Shown one piece after another: positions 11,270 to 44,142 of a stretch of 64,000 nucleotides of DNA. Location: NCBI GenBank assembly GCA_017591395.1, contig WEDG01007098.1:1-64000 (forward strand), written 5' to 3'. Source of the stretch: Schistocephalus solidus. Its lineage: Eukaryota; Platyhelminthes; Cestoda; Diphyllobothriidea; Diphyllobothriidae. Position 1 is the stretch's first letter, and each line of letters starts with the position of its first letter. A model generated the notes under the pieces. That model was given only the letters and a program-made list of their open reading frames with translations. It was not told the origin of the DNA and did not search any database. A program made the translations under genes and the position numbers.

Positions 11270-12420
11270 GCATTTAAATTTTTCACCGTTTCTGAAAGGA
11301 CCACCAGCTCAGGGATACCGTTGCATGCCCGAAAGACACTCTGCGAAATAGCCTACGAACCAAATTAATCTGCAGTTTATAGTGGTGACCTCACAGATGA
11401 TCCGTCCCTGCCAATTCAAAAATGTAATCAAATTCTATGGCACACTCATGGTTTTTGACAACCCGGCAGGTTTGAATAATGTCACCGCGTAATTGTCTCT
11501 AATTGAAAGTCAACAAATTATGTTCAGCCAGGTTGGCTTCGTGAGGCAGATGGCTTGAGTTCTTGACAACCTTTGTAGCCCATTCCTGCACTCGTTCCAA
11601 CTGTAAATAATCCTTGTTAATCTACGAACGACAGGCCAGGACGGCATACTCCAAGTGAGTTCGAAAAAATGCCCCTATGTTTTTTGGAATTGTTCCTTAT
11701 CAATCTGCACAAATTCTCGTCGGAGCACAAATTAGATCTTTGTCACGCGTTAAACTGCCGTTAGATATCGTTAAGAAGGTTTGAGAGAGGGGTTTATTGG
11801 AATACCGTGATCCTTTTGTTCCTCAAAATTTGAAAGTGGCTGCCCATCGAGAAGGTTGTCGTAGGAATCATTCTCTTCACTGGTCCTTCTGGTACGTAAT
11901 CTTAGGCTCACACACTTTTCAACGTAAAAACTTAGGACCCAACGAGCAGCTCAGCTGCTAAGACTGTTAAGACTCTCCTGAAGTGTGTTTCTGTCGGCGT
12001 CAGATCTGATGGCTCCCCTCAATTTGCCATCTTCGGAATACATGACGGCACCGCAACCCTTGACATCGACATAGTCGTTGCTGTAGACTAGGAAGAGAAA
12101 AGGCCCTAAGACGTAGCCGTATGAAACACGATTTAAAATAGGAATATGTGTTGACTTGGAGACATTGATGCACATGGCTTGCAATATTCCTGTAAGAAAA
12201 TCTGCGATCCATGTCAGCAGCATTCCTCTTATTCCAATTCCAGATAATTTATGGATATGACGTTTGTGTGGGACACTGCAAACGCCTTCCTGAAATCACT
12301 GTAGATGAGGTCAACCCTAATATCTACATCCAATGCGCGCGTCTACTGCTCTGTCGAGGGCAAGAAAAATTCTATCTGAAGCCATCTTACTGCTCTTAGG
12401 GTAATTGGTTCTCTTTCAGG
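11270..12420 (-). mobile_element. Second degraded copy of family C, RT palm to C-terminus
   Basis: The minus-strand frame at 12223-11951 reads MLLTWIADFLTGILQAMCIN, then a corrupted motif (SYGYVLGPFLFLVYSNDYVD) and VMYSEDGKLRGA where families normally have (F)ADD. Further on, about 11660-11290 reads the C-terminal region with LERVQEWATKVVKNSSHLPH and QLRGDIIQT. It matches the 7556-9900 copy around 12,210-12,260 and supplies the palm and tail missing there. The catalytic box is damaged. Confidence 0.7.
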
Positions 12421-12424
12421 AGCC

Positions 12425-12950
12425 TAATTGTCGCCATTTTAAGCATATATTACATTATTTTAAAATTGAATTATTCTAAGATTTCTACTGAGGACGTTCA
12501 GCTTTCAATAACAGAGGAGTATTCTTGAGCAAAAATGTTCAAGGTTTCGATATGTACCATAAAAAAGTTTAGAATTAAAAACTTACTCGAGCAGGGTGTG
12601 AAGGCAAGCTTCAACATATATCCAGCCACGATTAGAGCACTCAGACATGAATGGGAGGATTTTAGCTAGTCTTCTTCTTCTTTGATTTTATATCTAAATG
12701 AAAAAATCCGCTAACTTTGCGGAGATCTCATGTTGATAATTTAGGAAACTATGCTTACTACCATAAATTTACTACATTTAATAGAGAAAACGTGGTATGG
12801 TTCGATTTAGAAATGCCAAAGCTACACTAAATGCAGATAAATCATCATAATATTTTTCAATATTAATTATGCGGAACACAATTTATGTGTAACAAAAGGC
12901 AAGCTATTTCTCTAAAAAAGATTAATCTAAAAATATATACGAACACCATA
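12425..12950. other. No gene recognised
   Basis: AT-rich sequence between family C and the start of the recognisable family A copy. It probably includes decayed 5' sequence of the family A element but shows no readable endonuclease motif. Confidence 0.4.
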
Positions 12951-14935
12951 TGTTTGAGCCGGCCAAGAGGCTAACCAAAGAAAAACGGCTGGCCGAAGAG
13001 GTCAAATATGTCGAAAACCGTTCGTTAAATGTAGCGAAACTTTTTCACGCACAATAAGAACCCATAGTAAAACATGGCATCCCGTACTATTGGACTCCGT
13101 TGGCAATCCTGTAGTTGATGACCAATTGACGGCTGATAGTTTTAACGTTTTCTTGTCCAGAACATTTATTTAAAATTCGACCGCTCCCCCTCCGCTCATC
13201 CAGGTTTGGACCGGTGCCGTCCTCGAGACCATAACTTTACCCTCTGGGACGTAACCGTAGCCATTCGACGTCTTCATCAATCTTATAGTCATGGACCAGA
13301 TGGCGTACCGATCAGTATTATAAAGGCGGATGCTAATGATATTTTCCCGTTACTTCTATGTAAGATATTTAATCTAGCTCTTGAAAGTGAAACCTTTCCC
13401 AGTGTATCGAAGGAATCGCACATTCTACCTATCACCAAACACGGCCAATCTGCGTCATTTGAAGATTTTCGGCCAATCAACACACTGTCCGCAGCTTCGA
13501 AAATCCTGGAGACCTTGATCAAAGATAAGATGATGTATCATTTAACTGAGAATAACCTATTGAGTGCAGCCCAGCATGGGTTCCTCAAAACAAGGTCTTG
13601 TGACACATGTCAGCTCTCTTTCTTTGATCATGTTCTACAATCTAGGGATAATGGCTTTGCACTTTACATAGTCTATTTCGATTTCACCAAGGCCTTCGAT
13701 CGTGTTGACCATGCCCTTCTTCTCCTGAAACTCTCTTCTTTCGGTATATGCGGTAAACTTCTGAGCTTGATATCTTCTTACCTGAGCTCTCGTCCACAAC
13801 ATGTTGAGATCTCCAATGCTATCTCTAACTCAGCACGTGTGAGGAGTGGAGTTATTTAGGGTAGTGTGCTAGGCCCGCTTTTATTTTGTCTTTTTGTCAA
13901 TGATGTGCCAGGTTTATTTCGAAATGGTAGGTCTTTTATGTATTCTGACGATTTAAAAGTTGCCTATCGATACAAGCTAGCAGATCGCGACACCGTGCTT
14001 GATCGATTAAAAAATGATCTCGAGGCCAATGCCCAGTGGTGCTGCGCATGGCGCCTTTCCCTTTCTTGGCAAAAATGTTCCGTTATGGTTGTCAGTGAAA
14101 ACCATCAGCCTCATCTAAGCATAGATGGCCACGGTATAAATGTACCTGGCGTTGATAAGGACCTGGGCATATCATATTCCAACGGTCTCAATCTTTCAAA
14201 ACATTGCGCTTTCATTGTCTCCAAAGCACGCAGAACTGCCGGGTTTATCCTCGAAAATTTTAAAACTATTGATATTAGACTCCGCCTTTATAAAATGTAC
14301 GTTAGACCTGACCTGGAATACTGCTCGTTTCATTAAGCCTTCTGCGCGCTAGCGTACGGAAGAAAAAAGAATCGGTCAAGCACTTCTTCACGAAAAGAAT
14401 TGTATCGTTGGAGTACCGTAATCTTTCGTATCAAGAACGCTGTGGGCTTGTTAACATTGATTCCTTATGGTTTCGCTGAGTGCAGAAGGGACTCTTTTTG
14501 CTGTTTAAGCTTTTGAATAGTCGTACATTCAATCCCCTTACCACTGTGAGGCAGCTTGACCATCCTCGGCACAGCAGTCATCGCAATGTCTTTTTATTTC
14601 TTCCATTAGCTCGCACAGTTAAGGATCGATGGTTCTTTTCGGTAAACGCCATGGCCATGTGGAATAAACTTCCCCATAATATAAAAATCCAGCGGTTATT
14701 CTTTGTTCAAGATAATTATTACAATTTTTTTGCATTCAGAACAGTTTCCAAGAATTCTGGGCACCGACACGGTAGAATCTGTTTTCCTGTCCGACGGAGT
14801 GCGCGGCATCTGAACCCGATCCCAGATGTTACCTTGAGGGATACGGCACTGTCTCTGCAGCCTGCACCCGTTGACTTCTTCGGCAGACAGTGATCAACCG
14901 TAAACGGATGCTTTCTTGCCTAGGGCACAATCCCG
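12950..14935 (+). mobile_element. Non-LTR retrotransposon family A, plus-strand copy (linker + RT + C-terminus)
   Basis: The linker at 12,960-13,060 (AKRLTKEKRLAEEV-like, with frameshifts) matches the minus-strand copy near 2,040-2,130. RT follows in two frames, 13206-13859 and 13866-14336, then the C-terminal region 14480-14893 with MAMWNKLPHNIKIQ. Motif A (YFDFTKAFDRVD) and the catalytic MYSDDLKVAY box are intact. A TAG at 13857-13859 stands where GVPQGSVLGP should have its Gln. The 3' end meets the family B tail at 14,936. Confidence 0.85.
13206..14336 (+). pseudogene. Reverse transcriptase of family A, split by an in-frame stop
   Basis: Two abutting frames of 217 and 156 residues read one RT: QHGFLKTRSCDTCQLSFF, YFDFTKAFDRVDHAL, SARVRSGVI-stop-GSVLGP, then YSDDLKVAYRY and ARRTAGFILENFK. 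The stop TAG (13857-13859) is one transition away from CAG and lies in the conserved PQG motif; the preceding Pro is also changed to Ile. The rest is well preserved, so this is a fairly young dead copy. Confidence 0.85.
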
Positions 14936-15596
14936 GTTCAGTTCAGTTCAGTTCAGTGTATTTGAGGAAAATAGGCTTACGCCTTTGAAATCCCTATTTG
15001 TTACATAAAAGTAGCAAGAATAAGAAGCAAATTTAAGAAGTAACAGTCAAGTGAATGCAGGCAGGCTTACGTGGTACACTGATATTGTTAAGGTTAAGTA
15101 GTCACATAGTCTTCGTGGTACTGTAACATATGTATGTCAAGCCGATGTTTGAATGTATACACAGACTGGGACATAACAATCGCCTCCGGTAGGTTATTCC
15201 ACGGTTCCACGACACGGTTGGTGAAAAAATACTTCCTCACATCCAATCATACTTGGGGCACACTTAGTTTGAATGGATGACCTCGGAGATTTTTTTCGTA
15301 GTGGCAAGTTGGAAAAAGTCACCACATAGGAGGGCGCAATCCATGCCACGCACGATACGGAAGGTTTGTATCAAGTCTCCGCGCAACTGCCTATAACTCA
15401 GAGGATAGAGCTTTAGGTTATTTAGACGAATCTCATATGGCAGTTCAGATTGAACTCTTACTAATTTTGTGGCTCGCCGCTGCACCCTTTCGAGCATGTT
15501 GTAGTCCTGTTGCGTCCACGGTCGCCAGGCTTGGATCGCATATTCAAGATGTGGCCTTACAAACGTACCAAAGACTTTAGAAAAGCAGTCTTCATC

Positions 15597-16898
15597 TTAA
15601 ACTTTAAATGCCCGCTTGATAGCGTACAGTATTGAATTGGCGGATTTAGCTGCCTTGGAACATTGCGTAGAAGGCTTCAGGTTGTCTTTCATCCAAACTC
15701 CAAGATCCTTCTGTGTGTGTGCTTCTCGGAGTGGCAAACCGTTCAAATAGTAGGGTCGCATATCAGTGACCTGATTTCGATTTCCCAGGCGTAGCAGGGT
15801 GCATTTGTTTGAGTTGAAGGACAAGAGCCATTTGTGGGACCACTCGTCCAATCGACGAAGATTTTCTTGGAAATTGTCTGCATCAGCAGCATTGTGGATA
15901 ACTTTCCAGATTTTTATATCGTCCGCAAACATAGCAAAGTTACAGTCCAATTCCTGTACGCAATCATTAATGAACAAGAGAAATAGGATCGGTACGAGCA
16001 CTGAACCTTGTGGGACTCCACTCTCGATGACTGTGCACTTTGATCGCGATCCGCCAACACAGACCACTTGGGAACGACCGACGAGAAAATTCTTGATCCA
16101 CGTAAGAAGTTTGCCGCCAAGACCGAACATTCTCAACTTGTGAAGGAGACGCTGGTGTGGAACACTATCGAAGGCCTTCTGGAAATCAATGTAGGCCACG
16201 TGCACAGTGTCTTTTGCATCGAGTGCTTTTGTCCAGCTTTGCATCGTATAAAGTAAGTTCGTAACACACGATCTTCCCCTACGAAAGCCGTATTGTGCAG
16301 TCGATAAGAGGTTACGGGTTTCTAAATAAATCATCAATTCCTTTTTGACAACCTTCTCCATAACCTTGCAACAGATTGAGGTCAGGCTGACAGGCCTGTA
16401 ATTTGTAGCAAATGCACGACTACCACTTTTGTGAAGCGGTGCGATGTGGGCTGTTTTCCAGTCGGTAGGAAGAATTCCCGTATCGAACGATTTCTGGCAC
16501 AGCAACGATAGCGAATTCTCCAGCTCTCGAGCAAGTTCGAGGAGTAGCTTTGCCGGAATCTCGTCGGGGCCAGGAGATTTGCATGCCTTCAGACTTTTTA
16601 GTTCTTCAAAGACCACCGCTTCTTGAAAGAGCATATCCTGAATAAGTGGCACTCCTGTAGTCTCGTAACTTGATGGAATAAAAACAGCTTCTCTAGTGAA
16701 AACCGACTGAAAGAACTGGGAAAAGTGTTCAGCTTTGTTTTTATTTTCTGATATCTCGAAACCGTCATCATTTCTCATAACAGGGATCGGGTTCCTGTTA
16801 CGTGTGGTTTTTCTTACATAGCTGTAGGGTAATTTGGGATTGTGAACTGCTCTCTGGAGCAAATCCCTCTCGTAATCCCGTCGGCTTTGGAAGATCAA
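15597..16898 (-). CDS. Reverse transcriptase ORF of family B (433 aa, open)
   Basis: This long open frame holds the full RT core: KACKSPGPDEIPAKLL, FATNYRPVSLTSICCKVMEK, QYGFRRGRSCVTNLL, motif A YIDFQKAFDSVPH, SGVPQGSVLVP and the catalytic MFADDIKIW, then LLSFNSNKCTLLRLGN and TQKDLGVWMKDNL. All three catalytic Asp positions are present. It is not a complete element, because the endonuclease lies in another frame upstream (17250-16942) and the tail in another downstream. The first Met is only the first in frame; the native frame continues upstream into the linker. Confidence 0.85.
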   Translation of the reverse strand: MIFQSRRDYERDLLQRAVHNPKLPYSYVRKTTRNRNPIPVMRNDDGFEISENKNKAEHFSQFFQSVFTREAVFIPSSYETTGVPLIQDMLFQEAVVFEELKSLKACKSPGPDEIPAKLLLELARELENSLSLLCQKSFDTGILPTDWKTAHIAPLHKSGSRAFATNYRPVSLTSICCKVMEKVVKKELMIYLETRNLLSTAQYGFRRGRSCVTNLLYTMQSWTKALDAKDTVHVAYIDFQKAFDSVPHQRLLHKLRMFGLGGKLLTWIKNFLVGRSQVVCVGGSRSKCTVIESGVPQGSVLVPILFLLFINDCVQELDCNFAMFADDIKIWKVIHNAADADNFQENLRRLDEWSHKWLLSFNSNKCTLLRLGNRNQVTDMRPYYLNGLPLREAHTQKDLGVWMKDNLKPSTQCSKAAKSANSILYAIKRAFKV

Positions 16899-16918
16899 GC
16901 TTTTAACCTTGTTCCTCT

Positions 16919-16950
16919 GAGTTCTAAATTCTAAATAAATTCTAAATTTT
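16919..16950. repeat. TTCTAAA-type filler that breaks the family B reading frame
   Basis: The sequence GTTCTAAATTCTAAATAAAT, followed by a further TTCTAAA, sits between the endonuclease linker frame and the RT frame. It resembles the tail of the 3'-UTR module (AAATTCTAAATAAATAAATA at 1445-1464). It could be a minimal insertion that left only its tail, or a local slippage product. Confidence 0.4.
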
Positions 16951-17507
16951 GTATGCTTGCAAGACTACATTTTCATTGGATCGGCAAAATTTCTTCCAAA
17001 GCCTTCCTTTCCTGTTAATCTCTCTTTTTAGATCCCTTGTTAACCACTGTGGTCTGTTAGATATCGTAAGTTGTGATGGCGGACAATGGCATTTTATTAG
17101 ATTCAACAAACACTCCTTAAATAAATTCCAGTCCTCAGTGACATTCCCGGAGAAGAGAACATCCCAGTCTATTCGTGATGCCTCAGCTCTCATCTTGCAA
17201 AAGTCTCCTCGCCATAGATTGGGCCTGGTTTCATTTATTGCAGATGGCACAGAATATAAACCATACTCCCATGAAAGTACTGCGTGATCACTTCGACCAA
17301 GTGGAGGTAGGCAGTGTACCTCGTCTATACTGTCAGGATCTTTAGTGAAGACGACATCTAAACAACTAGCCTGTTGTCCTCCACGCGCTCTCGTTGGAAC
17401 AAATACATGTTGGGTGAAAAGAGCTTCAAAGTCCTAGCAAAGACAAAGAGACTGCATACAGACTGCAATTGTGTAAGCCCTTACCTGATCTGAATTGCTA
17501 TCATCCT

Positions 17508-17686
17508 TACAGGCGGCAGTTTTTTATCCTGAATAACATAAAGATAGGAAAAACATTTAAAATGATATATATTCAGGAGTTTTTTTCACTGCCAGCCTCT
17601 ACCGACTGAATATTTCATCTGACAAGAGCTGTAAACCGGCAGTAAATACAATTTTTATTATGATTATGATTATGATTATTATTATG

Positions 17687-17717
<31 letters not shown>
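17508..17717 (+). repeat. Retrotransposon 3'-UTR module with U-rich hairpin and ATT-repeat tail
   Basis: A hairpin spans 17515-17593: GGCAG pairs with CTGCC, then T6 (17520-17525) faces T7 (17580-17586), then TCCTGAATA (17527-17535) pairs with TATTCAGGA (17570-17578). About 60 bases on lies an (ATTATG)/(ATT)n run at 17654-17717, the likely 3' tail. No RT is attached, so this looks like a strongly 5'-truncated insertion. Confidence 0.6.
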
Positions 17718-17718
<1 letters not shown>

Positions 17719-19904
17719 AAGCAACGCTTCTCTACTATGCGAATAGGATTCAAATCACAATTTTAAATGGCGATGAGACATTGCTCCTTTCTGTTCATCG
17801 ATCAAATTAATAGAACTTGATTTTCTAAAATAGTGTTTACTTAATTTGGTGTCAAAATTCAGAGGCGGGTAGTGTAGACAAGGGTTAAAATTGCTAATAA
17901 ATAAGGTATTCAAAAAAACTTACGCTTAATGGGGAATTGGGTGTCAAAATTACAAACGAGAAAAGGACCGAATAAATGACAGATGATTGTTAGAAAGAAG
18001 CCTCACGAAAACGTTGCCTTCTTAGATAGCAAATGTTGTTGATGATTAAAATGAGTTCTACACTAGATCCAGAAAGCTATGTACCAAGGACGATGAGCAG
18101 AGTGAGGAATTCAAATGAGATGTCATCCGGTGGAATGCGATGGAGGAATGAAGTTCGATCCTTGCAATTGACTGCGAATAATTGAGACAGATCAGTTCAA
18201 TCAGAGAGCGCTGGTGACAAGCAGCAGCGCAAGGAGCAGAGGCAGAGTTGCGCACTATTTTGAGTTGTGTGTATTTTTTAGCACATGAAAACATGCGTAC
18301 ATAAAGGCTCAGGTGAACAAGAAAAATACAAAACATGTAAATTGTACAAATACCTACAGGCCGCTGCTGACTTCGCAACGAAATTGTTAATCAATACATT
18401 AATTTAACTGCAGAAAGTTTATAAATAAGATTCTATAAAAATATGAGTTGCGCCAACTATTTTAATATAAGGGCTATGCAACATCAGTTTTATGTATCTT
18501 TTGATACTTATTTTACTACTCTAAAATTTAAGCGGGCCAAAAGAGCTTGTCGCTAATTGGGCAGGTTACCTTTTGATTTGCTTGCGGTTGCGAGCGTTAT
18601 ATTTGCTATCATTATATTTTATCCGGGCACTATAAGCATCCTTTCCCTTAACGTCTCCTATTTGTTTTCACTAGATAGCTGCTGAACGGCCTAGTTTTTT
18701 TCTGCGTCCTGCCTTGTTCCTTTTGTACAGATAAGCGTCTTTAGACTCTACGATAGCATAGCCTAGCTATACCTCGGTGCTGTTTATTTTCTGCTTTTTA
18801 TCTACAGTCTGTATCACATTTTACTTTTTCGGACCTTATTTACTACATCTACTTTTACTTGTAACTTTTTATGTTAATTTTTGCTCCTTTTAGACAGTTC
18901 TTATTATCGTTTGTTAGTCCTTTAGTTTACTTTTGTGAGTTTTTCCTCGTCAGTTATCCGTGTCGCCTTTATATTACTGATCGTTTCATAGAGAAGGACT
19001 GTCCACATGTACACGCAACCGCGCCGAGGAAATTTTTGATAAAACTGTACTCTCGTCCGAATTCAACGTGCACATTGAATAGTATCCTCTAGGACAAACC
19101 TTTACATACCTTTCCAAAAATCGAAATGCTTATTTAAACTGAATTCTGTCAATGCCAGTGAGATATCTGCGTAATCTTCATGAGTGATAATCCTTGATGG
19201 TACAATTTCCTGTCGTACACACGTGGTCGAGGCTCGGCTTGTGGATTCATTCCATGACTCCTCGTTGCCTTTCTGGAATATTCAGAACACAACCAAAATC
19301 ATCTTAATGAAGTTTTGGAGCCAATTAACCTTAACATTTTATATTATCTGCTATCATTAACGGTTAGCAGTGTTTTGCGCTCCATACCCGATATTAGGCA
19401 CAAATTACTTGCTTCAAGCGGAGAAACAACATATCCTTCAGTTCTCACATACGTTTTAACCTCCTGGAAAAAACATGACGCACAGTGGCGCGTAACTTAC
19501 TCTTCCTTGGCACACCGAAACTTGATGTTTTGTCGTAACTGCTTGTTTAGGTTTTGCGCAAATTTTTCGTCTCAGTTGACTCCGGGGACTGCTGACACCG
19601 AGGTAGTAGCATAGGATCCCTGAAATTAACCAATACTATCTGTATATACATCATTCTGAGGCAAATTAAACAGCGTTTTAGGTGGCTGTGTTAACAGAAT
19701 TGGTGACGAACACCTAGGCTTGCACTGTTAGGCTTGCAGATGAGATGGCCGTTGCAGGGGCACCGCAAAGTTTGCTCATGCACGTGGAACTTACTCAGAA
19801 TACTTAAGGGGACTTCATTAAGAATTGACGAGTCGGGCGCACTCCCATTAGAACTGCAGTTATAATCTATGAATTCCGTCTCACAAAGGACGCCAAAATG
19901 AAAA
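17718..19904. other. Intergenic, no gene recognised
   Basis: AT-rich sequence without domain-bearing frames. The longest frame (18378-18058, minus, 106 codons) has a hydrophobic stretch but a composition that gives no sign of coding. I see no retroelement motif. Confidence 0.45.
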
Positions 19905-19945
19905 TAGAGAAAGAGAGAGAGTGAGTGAGTGAGAGAGAGAGAGAA
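19905..19945 (+). repeat. GA-rich microsatellite
   Basis: Runs of AGAGAG and GTGAGTGAGTGA, almost pure purine apart from the GTGA units. Confidence 0.9.
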
Positions 19946-20445
19946 AAAACATGCAAATGTCGAATACCACTGTTATATTTTTTAAACGTCCAATATCTAT
20001 CAAAATGACCATAGAGTTTGTCGTCGAACATCTCTGGACGTCGTGACAACTAATAGAAATCAGCACCTCGACACAGAGCATCACCAATACCAGCAGGATA
20101 GCGGATGTACGTCTACTAACCTACCCTCCCATCCTTCCCATCACCAATAATGTGGTCCTAGTTCCAACCTGTTATTGCGACGGAACCTTCAGATTATGCA
20201 TTTTTCCAGCTATTCACTTGCTAATCCACCACACCTAGGGAGGCTAACCAATACCTGCAGCCCGGACATAACCCGTTATACGCTCCTCACCAGCTCCTAC
20301 TGCCCCTGAAAATTCGGATGTCGAAAGGGTCTTTTTACTTATATGCACATTTACTAAACCTGAACCCTCTTATTCACACGATGACCAAACTACCTCTTTC
20401 ATCAAATTAATTTTCAACCAACAGCACAACTAATGCCATTACTGC

Positions 20446-20502
20446 GCTGCTGCTGCTGCTACTACTACTACTACGACTACTACCACCACCACCACCACCA
20501 AC
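20446..20502 (+). repeat. Compound trinucleotide repeat (CTG, CTA, ACC)
   Basis: Successive short runs: CTG x4-5, then ACT/CTA x5, then ACC/CAC x6. The three adjoining runs differ by single-base steps, as in a decaying microsatellite. Confidence 0.9.
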
Positions 20503-22202
20503 GTTTCATCACCATCTCCTTTAAAACAATCCAAACTTATCCTTATTGTCACCGTGTTGTGCAATCTCGCATCGTGCGAGTCTGCCACATGCAAACGCAT
20601 TGCACTGGATCTAGCTAACCGGTGCTACTAGCCTCAGCTTACACTCATAATTTCTCTTTTAGGTTATTTGACAATCGTATAGGCCTATTCGGCCATGTGC
20701 GCATCTGTAACAAGCGTGTAAAACAACGAAGTCCAGACATCCTTACGTCGGCCTACCTGCACAGGCACACTTCTAAGCTACACATGAACCTTCTTCGCAG
20801 CACACATCTGTGATAACTTTCATCAACACATCCCTCCTGCAGTATGCATGTGATTAACTTTGTCAGTACTCGAATGGCGGATGAGACGTCGCATTTAGGG
20901 GCATGCACTTCGCTCTTAAGTGGGAAGCATCTTATCTGGTGTAGCCTGACACCTGAAGAGGAGATGAAATCGTGCGTAACACGCGTTAATGGGTTGCTAG
21001 GCTTTGACATTTCATATTGTCAACCTAGCTCATCGTCGATTAATCTCGGAAAAGTCACTGTTGCACAAGAGAAGGAAGCGATAGGCTGATGCCGGGGAGC
21101 CCATCCTCATGGCAAATCACCCCATCCTTGACTGTAATATATTTGCCACGCCTAAATTTGTAATTTGCTGGTGCTCTAGGCCGGGAAATTTGACAACCGA
21201 CATGGTAGCTCGTTCTCCCCCTTCTGAAAGTCAGGCTGCAAGAGCTCCTTAATGTTGGCTTCATGACATTCCCGATGACTTCAGGTTTGAGACTCCAACT
21301 GTAACTGGTACTTGAATGGCATGCGCTGACAACCTATTTAGCTTTGTTAACCACGGCGCACTCGCTCATTTGCAGTTGCCTTACCGTTTTTATGTTATTG
21401 GTGTCGAATGGGTGTGGGCGAAGTGCGTGAGATGGACACAGGGCAATTCTTCTCCATTGCAACCGAATTCACCCTGCCGCCCACCATGTGGGGCAGTGGC
21501 AGGCATCGCCGCCTTTGCCGTTTGAACTTTCGTAGCGTTACCAATAAGAGATGATTTAATGCTCGAGATCGCGCCTGCTTGTTAGAAAGTGTTGAATATC
21601 TGCACGCTTCCTCCTGCGTTAACTTTTGCACTGTATGAATTACCAACTAAGTTCGTTGTACAAGAACTAAGCCTCAACTACCTAATAGATGTAAATTGAT
21701 TACCAAAATTCAAAAAAGACCCTAAGTGCTGTTTTTACCATCTTCACAGCTAAAAAGGAAAAAAACATACCCGCAAACTACATGAAAAGACGTTTGCAAA
21801 AAATACTGCTTTTCTTCCTCACAGGTTTATACAGAAAATACGGCTTCTTCATTAAAAAAAATCCCTAACGGACAGACCGTCGAGTGCGCTGCTATATTTG
21901 CCGCAAGGTGGCACTTCTCACGCATAGTCTACCAGAATCTATACTTATCTAGCTTACACCACATACCAGACAACCTTTCAGCTCCACATCGTCCTCTTCC
22001 GCTATCGAACACCAGCAGAATGAATGTCAATCCTCCGCATTATTACTTTCGCCTCACCCACCACCGTCCATTTGCCTCAAATAAGCAGATTTGCTACCGT
22101 TACCCAATTTGTATCCCTCGGCAACAAAAAAGCCAGTTTCCCCACACAGGGCATGTTCACCACCATTGAAAGCATTTTTCAAAAGCTCATTATCGTTCTC
22201 TT
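20503..22202. other. Upstream region of the BRPF gene; no separate gene recognised
   Basis: No frame carries a domain. Some stretches (21,040-21,530) are less AT-rich than the surroundings but show no motif. A 5' UTR exon or promoter could lie here; no TATA or initiator can be assigned with confidence. Confidence 0.4.
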
Positions 22203-22218
22203 TCTACTATCCACAGCA
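22190..22218 (+). promoter_or_regulatory. Candidate splice acceptor just before the BRPF start codon
   Basis: A pyrimidine tract (TTCTCTTTCTACTATC) ends in CACAG at 22216, two bases before the ATG at 22219. This fits either the 3' end of a 5'-UTR intron or a spliced-leader trans-splicing acceptor, a process known in tapeworms and flukes. The sequence alone cannot tell the two apart. Confidence 0.45.
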
Positions 22219-43506
<21,288 letters not shown>

Positions 43507-44139
43507 CCGCTCATCACGGCTCACCGGGGCCACAGCCAACCCCGCCGACATCGCATTTCAGTGCAGCTTGTACACGCACGCACGCACGCACACACAGATT
43601 CACACACTGCATACTGACTTTTCTGCCTCTCTTGTACACATTCCTGCAAGCCTATGCCATGTGTTTCCCCTTTCTTTTGTAAATGCGGACAGTTTATTGC
43701 TTTCCCTGTATTCTACACCTTTCTTGATACTTGTTCGCTGCACTGTGTACTGTCCACTTAAGCATTTGTCGTCGCTCTCGCTGATCTGAGGGAGCGTCTT
43801 GACGCAAATGTCTGTCATCTTGCAGACTGGCGCCGAAAACTCTCTTATAAAATCCTATTCCTCCCAGTATCTGTCTTCTTGTATAAGTGTTAATGCCGTT
43901 AACGGTATTTCTTTCAAGTAGTTCGCACTTTCTGGGCAAAGTTATTTTTGTTGTAGATACGTATTTTAGGAAGCCATGAAATGGTAATTGTATGTGTTCC
44001 AGTTGAATTTCACCGAGCTCAGTTGGCTGCGGGACGCAGTATGGGCGCTTCACTGGGCATTTGAGGTACGTTTCGCGATTTGGCTAACTGGGTTAACTCC
44101 ATTATCATGGAAGTTTTATTTTGCTGATCAGAATAAGAT
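43507..44139. other. BRPF 3' flank / presumed 3' UTR
   Basis: Contains a short (CGCA)n run at 43575-43592. No gene. The polyadenylation site is not evident. Confidence 0.5.
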
Positions 44140-44142
44140 GCA

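Larger units (their letters stand above)
14937..17450 (-). mobile_element. Non-LTR retrotransposon family B (CR1-like), best preserved copy
   Basis: On the minus strand the endonuclease end lies at 17,430-16,950 (RARGGQQASCLDVVFTKDPD, RPQWLTRDLKREINRK). The RT frame is 16898-15597, then the C-terminal region 15497-15140 (LERVQRRATKLVRVQSELPY; VEPWNNLPEAIVMSQSVYTF) and a short 3' UTR. It ends in an (ACTGA)n-type pentamer tail at 14,937-14,957. The tail abuts the 3' end of plus-strand family A. The 5' part of the endonuclease is missing, so the copy is 5'-truncated. Confidence 0.9.

Noticed and set aside
18058..18378. Small secreted or membrane protein on the minus strand
   Set aside because: A hydrophobic patch only; no promoter, splice or conservation signal.
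22024..22218. Longer N-terminus of BRPF from the ATG at 22024
   Set aside because: The frame is open but the sequence is unlike the family and a splice acceptor lies right before the ATG at 22219.
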